Shown one piece after another: positions 1 through 11,501 of a stretch of 64,000 nt of DNA; positions within the stretch are counted from its first letter, which is position 1, and each line of letters opens with the position of its first letter. This DNA is from Lepidodermella squamata (taxonomy: Eukaryota > Gastrotricha): contig JBLDXI010000002.1 of assembly GCA_047495785.1 (NCBI GenBank), forward strand, positions 1,426,001-1,490,000. The letters are read 5' to 3'. A program made the translations under genes and the position numbers. Under the pieces are notes generated by a model, which saw only the letters and a list, made by a program, of their open reading frames with translations, was not told where the DNA came from and searched no databases.

Positions 1-1060
1 GCCTTTCTTATTCGTAGGAAGACAGGAACAGATAAAGTCGGCGTGATATCTCGACTGATAATATCATTCATTTTACAAATCTGTTAAAATGCGAATTTCC
101 TCTTTATCTGATATCACTCAAATCCCACTTTTTGAAACATCAAGCAAGCGAAGGCAGTGTTTTATCTATTACGGTTGATTAGTGCCGTAATAGATAAAAC
201 AGCCAGTTCGTTTTTGAAAGAATATAGGGTTTTGAGCTGTTTGGCGGCGATAGCTGTGAATTTTATCTATTGAGGGGAAGCCGAGGAAGGGAGACCAGAC
301 ACAGCCGAGGCGACAACCCGAGTGTGCAAACACCAGGGTGTTTTAAGGGTGTTTGTTCCAACAAGTGTGCTCATTCTTCGAACAGCTGATGTCATCGCCC
401 GACGAGCGAAAATCTGACGAAAAAGAACTGAAGCTACGCTTTCAAAATGCCCTCGCGGAAATTTGCGACCCGTATAAGCACAACTGTTTCAGAGAGCTTA
501 ATTCAAAATTTGAAAACAAGTATCATTTCTCGACATTTTCTTTAGCTTGATGAAACTTGGAATATCTTTTTGGCTCCAGTAATTTGTATCACTGATTCCC
601 TCGCTGCGGTAGTCAGAAATTTAGCTGCGAATTCATGAAAGAAAGATGTTTGAAAAATGAATTAAGGCGCAACAAACGCAGATCAAAAATTGCAAAATAT
701 AGATCCCGAGCTGAAAATCTCACTGAAATTACCCGATAGCAGATAACGGCCGACTACAATTTTTATCATTTGAAACTGAACCTATACCACTGCAGAATTT
801 GTCTCAAAAACAACGTATAGGAGCCTGCGTTTTCAATGACATTCAGAAATTCTCAGACTCGGATGGGACATATATAGCTTGTTCATCACCGGTTTCGGTG
901 CGCTTTCAGACACAGGTAGGATCACGTATTGTGTCGTTACCGCAGCACGTTCAAAACACCATCGTCCAGACGATGTATACATCACATAAATACACAATGT
1001 AGGTAACACACAATGCGCTTATTGTGCTAAACTTTTATACATTTTCACATAAATAGAGAT
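1..1060. other. Intergenic region left of the prolyl hydroxylase array
   Basis: No gene recognised. Two short open frames exist here: 353-550, beginning at TTG, and 799-1002. Neither resembles a known family and neither has convincing splice sites. The one clear structure is the hairpin at 158-201. A further copy of the hairpin-arm core (tttatctatt) lies near 262-271. The last 60 bases are A+T-rich and run into the first prolyl hydroxylase start codon, so its promoter probably lies here. Confidence 0.6.
158..201. repeat. Perfect 17-bp inverted repeat (hairpin)
   Basis: Positions 158-174 (tgttttatctattacgg) are the exact reverse complement of 185-201, with a 10-base loop at 175-184. This could be the core of a small inverted-repeat element or a DNA or RNA hairpin. 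No terminal repeats or target-site duplication were seen around it. Confidence 0.8.
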
Positions 1061-2832
1061 ATGCTGCTCAACTCGGTAGTAGTTTTAGCCACAACTTTGC
1101 TCGCTGTTACCTGCTCTAGCTCATCAGAACTGAGCAGCCTTCTCGAGCAGGGTATGCGATTGATGGCAGCCGAGGAATGGGACGAGGCGCGGGAGACCTT
1201 CTTACGACTGCTTCAAATTTTCAGCAAACTGCCGTCCATAGAGCAAGATAACTCGATTCTTATGACAATCCTAGACTACCTGCAATACACAGCGTATAAA
1301 TCAAACAAATTCTCACAGGCGTACCAAGTTTGCGAGAAAATTTTAACCGGCGGATTTCATTTAAGCGATGATGACCGCGAAAAGTACAAGTCAAGCCTGG
1401 AAATTTACCGGCAATTCCTCGCGATCGATCGGCAGAAAGAGGCCTTCGAGAAAGACGGCGGGTCTGAACGCGAATTCTGGGAGAAAGGCTACGAGTTATA
1501 CCGGGCGGATAATCTGACAGAGGCGCTAGCAATGTTCAGAGAATCGCATAGAATCTACAACAAAGCAACCGAGCTCGACATCCCGCATATTGTTCAAGAA
1601 ATCGATATTTTAGACTACATTCAATATTTGGCGTTCCGAGTTGGAGATGAGGAAGAAGGCTACGCGGCTTGTGATAGGATTGTTCACGAGCTCGAGATGA
1701 CAGACGAGCAAAAAGCGACTTATGCCGAGACTTTTGCCGACTGCAAAACGAGAATGGGCCAATTCGCAACTCATGCAGTCTCAAAGTTGAACGGGAAACC
1801 CGAGGAGAGGCAAATTCGAACAGCTAAGGTGCTTCTGACTGAAAACGATCACTACAACTTTTGCAGGGACGATGTCGCGAATGAGGCGGCGAGAATTCTG
1901 TCAGCAAATTCGAAACTTTTTTGTAGATTAGACAACCGGCAATTCCACCCTCTCCTTGTCCTAGCTCCTGTTAAGGAAGAATTCCTAAGCCTCGATCCAG
2001 TTATTTCGCTGATGCATGACGTCATGACTGCCTCGGATGTTAAAAAGTTGAAAAACGCGGCTCAGGATAAATTGGCCCATGCTTATGTTATCAACACGAA
2101 AACAGGCAAAAAGGAGTACAATTTCAACGATCGCTGGCAGATGAGCACATGGATTGATAATCACTTGGTCCCTGAACTTACCTATCGAATCGAAGCTTAT
2201 AGTGGACTTGATGCTAGGGAAGGAGGTAAACATTTGAAGAAATCGTTAAAAAAAATGTTCTATTTCGCTTTGATAGCTTGCGAAGATTATCAAGTCGGTC
2301 ATTACACCATTGGAGGCCGTGAGTTTTTATTGAATTTTTTGTTAATTTTAAATTGACCTCGATTTCGCAGACTATCTACCTCATTACGACAGCTTCCATT
2401 TCGAGGACGATCTGACTTTAGGAAATCGAATCGCTACAATGCTGCTGTATTTGAATGATGTCGAAGAGGGCGGAGGGACTGTTTTTCATCAGTTAGGATT
2501 TCGAGTCAATGCCACCTCACTTGCCGGACTTTTTTGGTACAATCATCACAAGAACGAAACTAGGGATTTGCGAACTCTTCACGCTGCTTGTCCTGTCATT
2601 CGAGGCGAAAAATGGGTTCGATTAAACGCTTTTTTTAATTAGTCGAATAATTTTTCGATTTATTTTCAAGGTATCAAACAAGTGGTTCAGATGGCGGGGC
2701 CAACTTTTACACAAGCCTCAAGGGAAGGATGAGCATGAAAGTTTTACAGCTGATGACTACGTCATATCGCCGGCAGTTAGACACGCTCGCCATGGAATAT
2801 TTTCGCCTCGACAGAGCAACAATTTAAAATAA
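1061..2832 (+). CDS. Prolyl 4-hydroxylase alpha subunit, paralogue 1
   Basis: Exons 1061-2225, 2277-2318, 2371-2615 and 2671-2832 encode 537 residues, the normal length for P4HA. A signal peptide (first ~18 residues) is followed by the N-terminal and TPR-like peptide-binding region with its LDYIQYLAF-type helix, then the C-terminal Fe(II)/2-oxoglutarate dioxygenase domain. The iron ligands are visible as HYD (H407, D409) and H473 in TLHAACPV. The 2-oxoglutarate lysine is K483, exactly ten residues after the histidine as in known P4HA. The enzyme should hydroxylate prolines in collagen-like chains in the ER, usually as a tetramer with protein disulphide isomerase (family knowledge). The start is the first ATG before the signal peptide. 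A polyadenylation signal lies at 2840-2845. First of four tandem paralogues. Confidence 0.93.
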
Positions 2833-3012
2833 AAATTGAAATAAAATCTGAGACGCCCTCGTAATAAATAAGGTTATAAATTTCAGTGCAAATGCGTGTT
2901 TCTAGCGCATACAAGAGCGAGAAAGCAAATAATGAGGAATTCAAAAATATTTCAGGCGAAAACAAACCATGCAGTGCAATTTTTTCTCAATTATAAATTA
3001 TTTTCCAAAAAT

Positions 3013-4550
3013 ATGTTAACTCGTAGTCAATTTTTCTTCATATTAGTAGCAATTTTTCCGATATTTAGCTCGCAACAAACAGCTGATAAATTGTTAGGCC
3101 TAATCAGCGATTTGAAGTTGGAACTTTTGAAGCTACGCGATCAAATTGAAGGCGACGTTTTGCAACAGCAACATGCAATTCAAAAACTCGAAAATATTCG
3201 CGGATCAAAATCGGCTGAAAAAATTCAAAACGCTATGCCGCCGAATGAATACGCTGCCGTTCAGTTTCAACTGGCCTTGACTCATTATAAAAACGAGCAG
3301 TGGAACGAATCTTACCATCGGTTAATTTCTAGTTGGGAGGCATTCAACGAATCACGTCTTCTTGGTCTAGCTAAGCCGTTAGATTCTGACGGCTTGGCTA
3401 TTGAAGAGTTGGATATCATTGACTACGCTCAATATACCGCTTATAGAGCGGGAAATATAGAGGGAGCGTTGATCCTATGTCGATACGCTCTGGAATTTAT
3501 CAAAATGCCGGCGAAACCCGAGCGGGAAACGTTTGAAAATCTTGCGAAATTTTACAAAAATCAGCTGCCGAAAAATGCAACCGCCGAGGCGATAGAACTA
3601 GTTTCTAGCACTGAGCATTATCAAAATTGCACTGATGGTAATTATAATTCAATTTTTTCCATCTTAAATATTTTTTATTTTAGATAAAGTGGACCTTTCC
3701 CTTAGAAATTTGGCATCAAAACGAGAGGCAAAATGTCGCTATTCGACTAGATCTAAACATCCGTTATTCGTAATTTCGCCTATTAAGGAGGAAATTTTAA
3801 GCCGCCGGCCTTTTGTTGTCCTTTTTCATGACATCGCAACGAAAAAAGAAATCGAAATTATCAGACAGCTTGCGGCTAATAAATTTCGCCAATCGAACGT
3901 TATTAGCTTATCGCCCGAAGACGATGTAGGTTTTTGAATTGCTGAATTTTCATCTTTCATCTTTCAGCCTGTTTCAGCCTAAAAAGCAGTGTGTCGATGA
4001 TTACCGTAAAGCTCAAACGTCGTGGGTTTTCGACAACGATCTCCTTCGAAGCCTTACTCGTCGCATTGAAGCCGCAACTGGGCTCGATGCTAACGCTCGA
4101 GATGGAGCTGAACAGTACCAGGTGACTAAATATTCGATCGGCGGGCATAATGCCCCGCATTACGACGTCATCCTAGGCGCTGGCTCTGAAACCATGGGCG
4201 ATCGAATCGCAACTTTGTAAAAATCTTAAAATTTGATTTCCATCGTTATTTCATGAAATTTCTATTTTAGGCTGATTTATTTGTCAAACGTGGTTAGTCA
4301 AGGTGGGACATTTTTTCATAAGCTCGGTATTGCTGTCAAGCCCGAGGCTGGTGCAGGGTTATTCTGGCATAATTGCCATCAAAACGAAACGTACGACGAG
4401 CGAACTCTTCACTCGGCCTGCCCTGTTCTAGCCGGCGAAAAGCTGGTCACAAATCGCTGGTTCCGATTTCGTGGCCAGTTCAGAACACGGCCGTGTGGCT
4501 TACGACCGAATTCATCATTCAGCGAACACAGCTTGACATTTAGAGTTTGA
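3013..4550 (+). CDS. Prolyl 4-hydroxylase alpha subunit, paralogue 2
   Basis: Exons 3013-3637, 3684-3925, 3978-4216 and 4271-4550 give 461 residues. An upstream in-frame extension begins at 2896, but ATG 3013 opens directly onto a hydrophobic signal peptide (MLTRSQFFFILVAIF...) and is preferred. The order is N-terminal coiled or helical region, TPR-like segment around IIDYAQYTAYRAG, then the dioxygenase domain. Iron ligands are H350/D352 (HYD) and H416; the 2-oxoglutarate lysine is K426. The usual acidic DVEEGG stretch before the core strand is NVVSQGG here, a divergence outside the metal site. It is shorter than paralogue 1 in the N-terminal half. Polyadenylation signal at 4551-4556. Predicted active in the ER; substrate unknown. 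Confidence 0.9.
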
Positions 4551-4736
4551 AATAAAAATTGAGAAATCACCCTAATTTTTTGTTGTTTGTTTTTGGTGTG
4601 TAGATATTTTATTTGCTTTAAAATAGCGTGTGACCCAAACGCGAAAAAACATGTTTATTCCCTGCACCACCTAAAAATAACAACCAACTGGATATATTTG
4701 ACGCACATTTCGCCGCTAAATCTTTTGCAGAAAAAA

Positions 4737-6421
4737 ATGATTTTATTCCTAGTCTTTTTGTGCAATATTGGCCTGAATTTCGCTGAGGATGACATCGCTA
4801 AGCAATCCAATAAGAAATTCGCGGCGGCTAGGCTGCAAATTGCGACGGAAATCGAGTCACATAAGAAGGTTATTAGCCACCTTGAAGCTATGAGTGACTT
4901 CCTCAAGTCGGATGAGCCACTCCAATCGCAAACGGTGGGACAAGCGGTTCTGGATTTGGCATCGCAAAATCTATCAACAGCTGCAATCAAACTAGACGAG
5001 GAAATGCAAGACACTTATTTCTTTTTAAAAGAAATATTTCAAGGTAAAATAATTCAAGTATTTGAGATCATATTTCAACCCATTTTTTAGATATTCGTAA
5101 TGCTATGGGAACTTCAAAGTTACTGGAGCAGCAGCTTTACGATCAGGCGATGGCTAAGCAGGCTGAATCGAAGTGGTCCGAAGCGTATGATTTGCTGAAT
5201 CAATCTTGGGCGGCTTATAATGAGACGGAAAAATCAGGCGGGCAACACTCCGTCGACCTCATTTTCATCTTTGAATGGATGGAGTATGTCGCTTTTAAGC
5301 TCGAAAAAATCGCCGAAGCACTTGCGATCTGTAAACAAGCTTTAACCCTGGGCAACATGAACGACTTCCACCGGGAGCGGTTTAAAACCTCTGTGACTTT
5401 TTACGAGGGTTTGCTGTTGAATAAAACGCTGGAAAATGAGACTCCAGCTGCGATGGCGAAGCGGTTGGCTGATTCGGCGAAGTACGACCTGTGCCAGCCT
5501 GATAAAGCGCTGGAGCTTCACCAGAACTTATCGTCTAAACCGTTTGCGATTTGCCGCTTGACAAACCGGAATAACAACCCACTGCTGGTTTACGCACCTT
5601 TGAAGGAGGAAATTCTGAGTCTCGCGCCTCCTGTCGTATTTTTTCACGACATCGTCACTCGTTCGGAGAATGAGCTATTAAAGCGGCTTTCCCTGGAAAA
5701 ATTTAGCTCGGCTCAAATCTTGAGCCATCAGACGCAAAAAACGGCAGTTCAAGAAGAAACACGCCGGGCGAAAGTTGCTTGGTTGGATAAATCGAATTTT
5801 CCGGGTAATATTTAGAAAAAAAACCCTCCTTAAAATTTTCGAATTTCAAATTTTTCAAATTTTTTAAATTCAATTCATAATTTAATTTATAATTTGTAAT
5901 TTTTCTTAAAAGTTTTGAATTTGATCATTAATAAAAATTTATAATTTTAATAGAAATTTTAGGATTTTAGGATTTTTTCAATTTTTTCTTGTTTTCTAGG
6001 GCTGACTCAGCGCCTCGAGGCGATAACCCAACTTAACCCATTCTCAGATGCAGCCGAGACGTATCAGGTGAGCAAGTACGAAACAGGCGGGCATTACATC
6101 CCGCATTTTGACATGCTATTCGACGTGGCAAACGGCACCGGACTTGGCGATCGAATCGCAACGCTGCTCGTCTATCTTAACGACGTCGAAGAGGGCGGAG
6201 CGACTGTTTTCCCAAATTTAGGCGTGCATCAACAGCCGGAAAATAACGGCGCGCTGTTTTGGTACAATTTATTCGGCGATGAATCTTACAATATGCAGAC
6301 GCTTCACGCTGCATGTCCTGTTTTGAAGGGACACAAATTTGTTACTAATATGTGGTTCAGATACCTAGGTCAAATGCGACACAAACCGTGCGGTCCAAGT
6401 CGTGATTTTATGATTGAATAA
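4737..6421 (+). CDS. Prolyl 4-hydroxylase alpha subunit, paralogue 3
   Basis: Exons 4737-5043, 5091-5804 and 6000-6421 encode 480 residues. ATG 4737 opens onto a signal peptide (MILFLVFLCNIGLNFA) and lies only six bases after an acceptor-like ttttgcag, which favours this start and suggests trans-splicing. The peptide-binding region contains the repeated FIFEWMEYVAFKL-type helix. Iron ligands are H376/D378 (HFD, a conservative change from HYD) and H443; K453 is the 2-oxoglutarate residue. The intron at 5805-5999 is A+T-rich and longer (195 bp) than the other introns of paralogues 1-3. The polyadenylation hexamer 6417-6422 overlaps the stop codon at 6419-6421. Predicted ER collagen-type prolyl hydroxylase. 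Confidence 0.9.
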
Positions 6422-6867
6422 AATTGTCAGATGAATACTGTATAAATTCGTTGTTTCGTGATCGAAAAGCCCACGAGACGTTTTCGCACCTGTTTCCAGC
6501 TTTTAATTTGCGTGATGCCCCGTTTTTTTTACATTCCGATAATTCAAAATCCATATAAAAGCGCCGTTAAAAATTGAAATTTTATTTATGCTTTCCTGTT
6601 TATCGGCCGTATTATTTTTAAAGCAAGACTCACCTTATAACAACAATATAAGGCGAAGAGAGCCGCCCTTATAGAAAAATAGCGCTTTTCATTAATGAAG
6701 AGCGCCATTCATCGTAATAATGCGAAATTTTCTTACAGGCCTAAAGCGGCGGGGACGTTGAATAGGTAATAATATTTTCAATACAGTATGAATGATGCAG
6801 AATTTTTGTTTTCTACCCTTTCAAAAATTTGTTTTTTTCTTATATTTTAGCCGAATAAATTATAAAA
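6422..6867 (+). other. Spacer between prolyl hydroxylase paralogues 3 and 4
   Basis: About 445 bases with no coding signal. It is A+T-rich and ends in a pyrimidine tract plus acceptor-like tatattttag at 6841-6850, 17 bases before the next ATG. It probably holds the 3' end of paralogue 3 and the promoter or trans-splice site of paralogue 4. Confidence 0.5.
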
Positions 6868-9090
6868 ATGAGGCTAAAATTCGTTATTTTTGTCCTAATT
6901 ATCGGATTGATCACTCATGCCGAAGCTCAATCATTCGGCGGCCGGTCGCCATTTACCCTGGCGATTCAAGGCTTTTACGAGCTCATCGATTTCATCAACT
7001 TCATTTTCACATTTGACCACGAAAATTTACGGCCGAAATTCAACTCAATGGGCTGTCCGATCGACGAATTAGGCCGGTCTGAACAGGATCATTGGAATTT
7101 AGGCAACCAATTGATTGCGGACGGAAAATTCAAGGAGGCGTTTGAAATTTTGAAAAATCTCTGGTCGGTGATTATTCAAATTGAAAAGAATAAGCTTCGC
7201 CACTGCATTTTCCTCGACGACCCGATCGATTTGCTGTACAAAGTTTACGAGGCGGCGTATAAAATGCGAGATTTCAACACGTCGCGGGACATTCTTCAGG
7301 CAATTTTCCAATACCCTCAATTGACTAAAGATAGGCACGAGCGGGCGATCAAGCTGATGAGTGACCTTCAAAAGGAAGTTCAAGACGACGCGATGAAGGA
7401 AATTATCGAGGATTTTGCCAGCGGCGATTCCGAAAGAATGGCGGCTGGGACGAAAAAAATCGAAGCTTTACCGGCGTATAGTTTGTGCTCAGATGCCGCC
7501 AGTGAGGAAGCTCTGAGAAAATTGGCGACAAAACGGCACGCATTTTGCCGGTACAGCAATCGAAACCGGCATCCGTTACTCATCTTAAAACCGGTTAAGG
7601 AGGAAATTTTCAGCTTAAAACCGATTGTGGTGTTCTTTCATGATGTGATTACGAAAAGCGATGTTGAGTCTATCAAAGGATTAGGCCGCGAGCGGCTCTC
7701 TTTCTCGACAGTTTTCGGCCATGAAAATGAGGTATTTTTAATTAAATTAAATAATTACCTATAATTTATTTGTAACCTTTTTCAGACCTTGGAACATACT
7801 CGTAAATCAAAAATAGCATGGCTGGAATCAAAGCTTTTCTCCCAATTAACCGCTCGCCTGGAAGCAGTGATCGGTATGAACGGCGATGATTCTGGATCCG
7901 AAGCTTACCAGCTGGCCTACTACACCCAAGCCGGTCATTATGTTAGTTGAAAAAATATCTATTTTCCTGATCATTATCGATTGATTTTCATTCAAAGTTG
8001 CCACATTATGACAATTGGGGCGCGCAAAATGTCCCGGAGAGTCAAGCAGCGCTTGGTGATCGGCTGGCAACTCTGTAAGTTTACTGTGAAACTGATTGAA
8101 AATTGCGGGGAATAAAAAATCCGGAAAAATTAGGTTAAAACCGGTAAAATACCGAAAATTACCGAACCAGTCACCATCGGGTTTTTCCGGGTTTCTCCGA
8201 AAAAATCTAAATTCCATTGGTGACAGCGCAGATAAAGAACGGGTTATGTTCGTTGTAGGTTTAATTTTTAGGAATTTGATAAATTACAGCATGTCCCATA
8301 AGTAAACAAACGCAAACAAAGGAAATGCACGGAAAAGGGATCAGAACCTCTGAAATAGGAGGGGAAGTCATATCTCATGCCATGGCATCCCATGGCATCC
8401 CAAAAATTTAAGAAAAATCCAAAATGTCACGCGAATAGTAATCAAGTATGTCTCTTGTGAATGGGATACAAAATTCCGAAGAAATTTGATCAAACCAGGT
8501 AAAAACCGAAAATTACCAAATCAGTTACCATCGGGTTTTTCAGGGTTTTCCCCGGTAAAAATTCTTAACTCCACCGTTGAAAGCGCAGATAAAGAACGGT
8601 TTATGTTCTTTGTAGGTTTAATTTTCGGGAATTTGAAAAATTATTATCTTAAATTGGAACATTATACACAACTTATCAGGTTTTCATAATAAAGTTTATT
8701 CCCGATGTTTTCGCGGCTAGGCTGATTTATTTATCCGATATCTCAATGGGTGGCCGAACGATCTTCTCGAAGTTAAACATATCAGTGGCACCCCAGGCTC
8801 GAGGAGCCGTGTTTTGGTACAACAACCACCGAAACGATTCAAATGACGAGCGAAGCCTGCACGCTGCTTGCCCCGTATTACAGGGCGAGAAGTGGGCTGT
8901 CAACAAGTGGTACCGGTCGAAGGGCCAGTTACTCCACAAACCCTGCGCGACTAAGCCGGATATCACCTTTACCCTGGCTGATTTTTCGCTCCCGAAATCG
9001 CTGCAAATTGCGCTGATTAAAGAGAAAATTAGAAGTAGCTATTACGAAATTTCTCAGCTGCCACAGCCGCAGGTTCAGCCACCACAGTGA
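6868..9090 (+). CDS. Prolyl 4-hydroxylase alpha subunit, paralogue 4
   Basis: Exons 6868-7731, 7786-7941, 7998-8074 and 8721-9090 give 488 residues. Signal peptide MRLKFVIFVLIIGLITHAEA, then a diverged N-terminal and TPR-like half, then the dioxygenase domain with H343/D345 (HYD), H413 and K423, all in register with P4HA. The C-terminus carries an extra tail of about 45 residues ending in a proline/glutamine-rich stretch, not seen in paralogues 2 and 3. The last intron (8075-8720, 646 bp) is more than ten times the usual size because it holds two copies of a dispersed repeat. The N-terminal half is the most diverged of the four, so the substrate peptide may differ (inference). Polyadenylation signal at 9217-9222. 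Confidence 0.9.
8108..8285 (+). repeat. Dispersed repeat, copy 1 (intronic)
   Basis: The stretch has alternating ggtaaaa/ccgaaaattaccga blocks followed by accatcgggttttt and, further on, agcgcagataaagaacgg and tgtaggtttaattttnggaatttga. It recurs as copy 2 at about 8466-8643 in the same intron, and in part on the opposite strand at 26357-26460. It is noncoding. Confidence 0.75.
8466..8643 (+). repeat. Dispersed repeat, copy 2 (intronic)
   Basis: An imperfect direct repeat of 8108-8285 in the same order of blocks: ccgaaaattacc, accatcgggtttttc, agcgcagataaagaacgg and gtaggtttaattttc. By eye, most bases match over about 145 bp. The segment between the copies (8286-8465) is not repeated. Confidence 0.75.
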
Positions 9091-9346
9091 TATTATTTCT
9101 CATCCTTGCTTCAATCAAACGTAGCTTCTAAACAATTTTATTTTATGTGATTATAAATTTACGAAATTTGCCAAAAAACAACAAATTTTTTGGTGTATCG
9201 CACGTAATTAAAGTATAATAAAAGACGGTTATAGCAGAATATATAATGTCGGTATGAAAAAAAAATGATGTTGAGTTTTGCCTCAGTGTAGCTATAATAG
9301 TCTATTTAAAACTTGACTTTTTCCAAAGATTAAATCTTCATAACTT

Positions 9347-11501
9347 TTAGCAGAATTGAGGTACATTTTGAGCCTCTGGGTTCACCATCCAGCAATAATT
9401 ACCGCAGGTTGAAGTGTAGTGACCGGTGTTGCCGTCGACAATACCGCATAACGTCGTCGCGCTCCATTGGCCAAGGTAGGTTACTGAACCCTGGCTAGCG
9501 GCTGAGTTCATCGGAACAGCTTGGCCGTAAGAAAACGTTTGCGTAACGATTGGAGAGCCGTATGAAAACTGAAATCAGTCGAACAATGGCTGAATGCTGA
9601 AAACTGATTTTCGGAAGAAAAACTCACCGACATCTTCCAATTAGGATCCAGGGTTCCAGAAATCGCTGGGAGCGAAAACGTGACCTTCTGCATCGGACCG
9701 CCAGCATAGCTCCACCCTGCAAGTACCACGTCAGTACCAGGTCGGCAAACCTTGGCGCAGTCACTTTCGAACGGCACGCAAACCGGCTGAACAGTGAAAT
9801 TCGAGAAAGTAAGGTTCGCTAAAGAAAAATCGAGATTAATGGAATAATTAAAGGTAAATAATTACAGGGCAATTTAATCATTGCGAACGTTCTGCTTGGG
9901 TCGTAGTAGATCGAACTAGCCGGGACAGTGACGTTGAATTCGTTGCGAGCCAATACAGGTTGGGTGCGGTTGATCCCGCTGATTCTCGGCGCCTCCTGAG
10001 CCCCGAATCGGACAACAATGCTCGAAACATCGGGCAGAATATCTGACAGCAGCGTGTGGGTGATGTCGCCTGTTGTGCCCGAGAAGCATGTTCGTGACGT
10101 CAGAACCCAACCGTTGTTGAGAATTACGCCGGAGCAAGTTGCGCACAGGCTGTTGTCAGGGTGCGAGTTGCAGATAACGTTGAGTCCGACCTGCCACGGG
10201 AATTCGTTGATGAGCGTCGGCTGGACAATGTTGGTCGCACGGGATTGGAAGTTGACGGCCATCGCCATTGGCACGTGCGCTGAGGCGGCTTGGTAGCCGT
10301 TGATACCGCATTTCGGCATGCCGCTGGTGACGACAGGAGGCGGCACGGTGGGGGTCAAACGTTGGCGGGCGACTATCCACTCGATCGAATCGCAAACTGA
10401 TACGTAGGTGTTGTCGAATCCAGTGAATCCGCATAGAGAGTAACGGCCGAACTGGACAGTCGAAATTAAGGACCCGATTTGGAACTGTTGAAAAAATTAA
10501 TTTTCAAGAGGCTACACATGTAAAATTGCAGCTCACTGAGGTGTTCAAGAATCGATTTGACGGAATTTCCAGGGTCGCTTTTTGCAAGAAGTTTGACAAG
10601 TCTGTATAATCGAAAAATTGTACTCATCGATTTCAAACGGGGCAAGTATCGATTGACCTGGGAAAAACATCGACCAGCCGCTTTGCATGGCTCGAGATGC
10701 GGTTACGCATTGGCTGGAACAAGATGCCGATGTTGCTGGGATGCAGATAGACTGAACGTTCCAGTTTTGGAAGCCGAGAGGAGCTTGAAATCGGAAAGGA
10801 TAATCATGAAAACACCGTTATTTCTCAATTCATGATTTGATAAAATTTTATAAATTTCATTAAATTAAAAAAAAAATTAAAAATTTACTTGGAAGACGAA
10901 GCAGAGCAAGGGAATTCTTCGGATCAGGGAAGTAGTTCGTAACAGGAATTCGCATGTAGAACTGTCCTTGGTTATCAGTGACATTTCCGAGAACTCGGTA
11001 ATGAGCGAAATAAGCTGTGATCGCTCTGGGAAATGAAAAGTTATTGACTGTATTCTCACGCCATGAAACTTACGTCAAACGTTCTATGTTGATAATCGGA
11101 TCATTCGCGACTGTCAACAACCAGTTTGAGTTGATTATAGCCGCTGAGCGAAGGGTCATGAACGTTCCGTATTCATAGACAACAAAGGCCTGTTAATACA
11201 GCCTTGAAAAATCAAATTACTCCGAAAATTTGATCCTAATTACCATCCAGGGAAATTCCATAGGACGGCTGTTTTGTTGGAGGACATTAGCGCCAATTGT
11301 AGCCGATTCTCCAGTGTTCATAAACATGTTAACGCCACACCCGGCCAGGTAGGGCGGGCGAGTTTCAGCCCTGGTTTCGGGCGTGGTACTCTGATCGCGA
11401 ATCGGGTTATTACCCCAGCCAGGCTGGCACGTGACGTAACACTGCCCAGCTGCATCGCCGATCAAAGCTGACAGAATCAAACCAACGACTGGTATAATCA
11501 T
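9347..11501 (-). CDS. Secreted tandem trypsin-like protein, catalytically inactive
   Basis: Minus-strand exons 11244-11501, 11074-11189, 10889-11025, 10658-10783, 10537-10601, 9866-10484, 9628-9818 and 9347-9568 make 577 residues. A signal peptide (MIIPVVGLILSALIGDAAG) precedes two chymotrypsin-fold domains. Domain 1 has EFPWM before the first strands. The His57 position, normally TAAHC, reads TVANDP (N115). The Asp102 region reads NSLALLRL, and no GDSGGP is present. Domain 2 has EFPWQVGL, then WVLTSRTC in place of WVLTAAHC, TFAMIKL at the Asp102 strand, and again no GDSGGP. Cysteines of the fold are largely kept. It is probably a non-enzymatic extracellular binding or regulatory protein (inference). 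The ATG lies six bases after a ttttttgctag acceptor-like site. Confidence 0.85.

Noticed and set aside
353-550. 65-codon open frame left of the hydroxylase array
   Set aside because: No ATG, no recognised family and no clear splice partner; left as unsupported.
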